This document shows, piece by piece, positions 12,401 to 12,531 of a stretch of 12,531 bases of DNA (position 1 is its first letter; each line of letters begins with the position of its first letter). The position numbers and the translations under genes are program-made. Source of the DNA: 2-01-FULL-41-26 sp964587505 (GTDB taxonomy: Bacteria; Patescibacteriota; Minisyncoccia; 2-02-FULL-40-12; GWA2-44-9); contig CAZPLD010000019.1 in the NCBI GenBank assembly GCA_964587505.1, forward strand, positions 1 to 12,531. Direction: 5' to 3'. The notes beneath the pieces were generated by a model. It saw nothing but the letters and a program-made list of their open reading frames with translations. It did not search any database and was not told the origin of the DNA.

Positions 12401-12531
12401 TTATCTTTGGCGAGTAGTGTGAGGTGGTAGCGCTTATTGTCAATGTTTGGTTCTTTTTGAAATCGGGTGCGGTTGGCGACATATGCCTCGACTCCGATAA
12501 TTGGTTTTATGCCGTTTTTTTTGCAGGCTGT
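9451..12531 (-). CDS. dnaE: DNA polymerase III alpha subunit, 5' end beyond the window
   Basis: The frame is open to the right edge: 1026 codons are visible and about 50-60 N-terminal residues are missing. This is the replicative C-family polymerase. In order from the edge: PHP domain (IGVEAYVA, RYHLTLLAK, SGCPGSELG, TQDSHYL), palm with the catalytic pair in PDIDMDF (visible codons 348-354; Asp 349 and 351), VRGSVAGSLVSYL, LDFLGIRNLAIL, the fingers region (YRPGPINNIPEYI, QDDLLF, GYGFNKAHAACYG), a helix-hairpin-helix region (IRFGLLTIKNLGENIA) and an OB fold (IKIGGMITRIQKI to the end). It ends directly after the OB fold, without the tau-binding C-terminal domain of E. coli DnaE. A 35-bp 7-base array encodes NQQPTTNNLQPS just before IRFGLL. 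thrS follows by 47 bp. Confidence 0.96.
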   Translation of the reverse strand, partial: TACKKNGIKPIIGVEAYVANRTRFQKEPNIDNKRYHLTLLAKDNTGYQNLIKLTTAAHIEGYYYKPRVDKDLLRAHAEGLIALSGCPGSELGRAIQSGNKEKAEEVIREYQAIFGPENYYLEIMHHPDVEFFQEWKNTLIEFSRKLNIPLVATQDSHYLHPDDALAHKTLVAISTNTDIGDTAIFSGNGHYHFISTEEALEWFRDIPEAVENTEKIAERCNVELTLGKFIFPDFALEPGKTAGQMLDKLTRQGAKERGLDNNPEIEARRRYELEIIESKNFQQKDYSPYFLVVADLLRFAHESNIYTTVRGSVAGSLVSYLSGITHVNPIDFQLPFERFLNPFRPTAPDIDMDFADNRRQEVIEYAKKKYGADKVAQIGTFGTMLARGAVRDVARATGKSYEVGDRIAKLIPVGSQGFPMTIKRAMEIEPALKNLYERDLESRQILDVAEKLEGTVRHVSVHAAGVVIAPKPLIQYVPLQFDPKGEDNLITQYDMYTVGEDGVGLTKLDFLGIRNLAILENAVSLVKKHRNTAIDIEKIPFDDKKTFAMLAKGETEGLFQLNGSGMTKYLTELKPTTIHDINAMVALYRPGPINNIPEYIARKQGRNKISYFHPKAEKFLAKSYGILVYQDDLLFTAMELAGYNWESVDKFRKAVGKKIPLEMAKQHEIFVQGCQTHSSMTKGQAEQIWNLFEPFQGYGFNKAHAACYGRVAYQTAYMKANFPAEYMCAVLTAEAGDTEKISEVIAECQRMGIPVLPPDINSSSKDFTVIKNQQPTTNNLQPSDQIRFGLLTIKNLGENIADAIIAERENKGSYKNIEDFVTRIHNKDLNKKSVESLIRCGAVDEFGDRNMLLVNMENLLSYAREKQKQSSMGQVSLFGNTDKTELSAFRLSPAEPAKPWEKLIWEKELLGLFVSDHPLNSYQTQLKLENVVPIKNIVVDTSSTIKIGGMITRIQKIVTKTGRPMIFSVVEDLTSKIEVVVFPNVLEKNPEAWKENNVVVARGKINDRDGSLKFLCDEVRPLISPA
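10187..10221 (-). repeat. 7-base tandem array (AACAACC/TACAACC) inside dnaE
   Basis: Plus-strand units GGTTGTA, GGTTGTT, AGTTGTA, GGTTGTT, GGTTCTT in exact register (35 bp). Encodes NQQPTTNNLQP, an extra loop between SKDFTVI and IRFGLLTIKNLGE. Confidence 0.9.

Overview
Organism. The window looks like ordinary chromosomal DNA from an ultra-small bacterium of the Candidate Phyla Radiation (Patescibacteria), probably a Parcubacteria-like lineage. This is inferred from gene content and style: short intergenic gaps, a ThrRS without editing domains, an unusually long two-domain ThyX-like protein, weak or absent Shine-Dalgarno sequences before several genes, and tandem 7-base repeats inside essential genes. 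TGA is used as a stop, including inside two terminator stems, so the UGA=Gly code of Gracilibacteria/Absconditabacteria does not apply. Taxonomy rests on impression, not on a search.

Layout. Positions 3-514 hold two translationally overlapping unknown genes, the first cut by the window edge. Positions 504-2321 hold the secE-nusG-rplK cluster (translocon subunit, transcription factor, ribosomal protein L11), interrupted just after the rplK stop codon. There a ~477 bp insertion is bounded by two identical 35-bp copies of the rplK 3' end and carries one minus-strand zinc-ribbon gene and a pair of 14-bp inverted repeats. Positions 2365-3060 encode a MazG-like domain fused to a phosphohistidine 'mobile' domain. 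Positions 3120-4815 encode a double-length ThyX-like protein whose two halves keep complementary parts of the ThyX signature. Positions 4845-6587 hold gatB and a small coupled gene. miaA (minus) converges on this pair with a 17-bp overlap. Positions 7566-8162 encode a multi-spanning membrane protein. On the minus strand, dnaE (cut by the right edge) is followed by a short thrS.

How it fits together. Most genes serve information processing: secretion/transcription/translation (secE, nusG, rplK), tRNA charging and modification (gatB, thrS, miaA), replication (dnaE) and nucleotide metabolism (ThyX-like, MazG-like). Intrinsic terminators separate most units.

Most notable. (1) The rplK insertion has the anatomy of a site-specifically integrated mini-element: a copy of the gene's 3' end is restored, the last codons differ only synonymously, and inverted repeats lie inside the direct repeats, yet no recombinase gene is present. 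(2) Five arrays of different 7-base units occur, three of the five host loci being essential genes (gatB, miaA twice, dnaE) plus the nusG-rplK spacer. (3) The ThyX-like fusion splits the catalytic signature between its halves.
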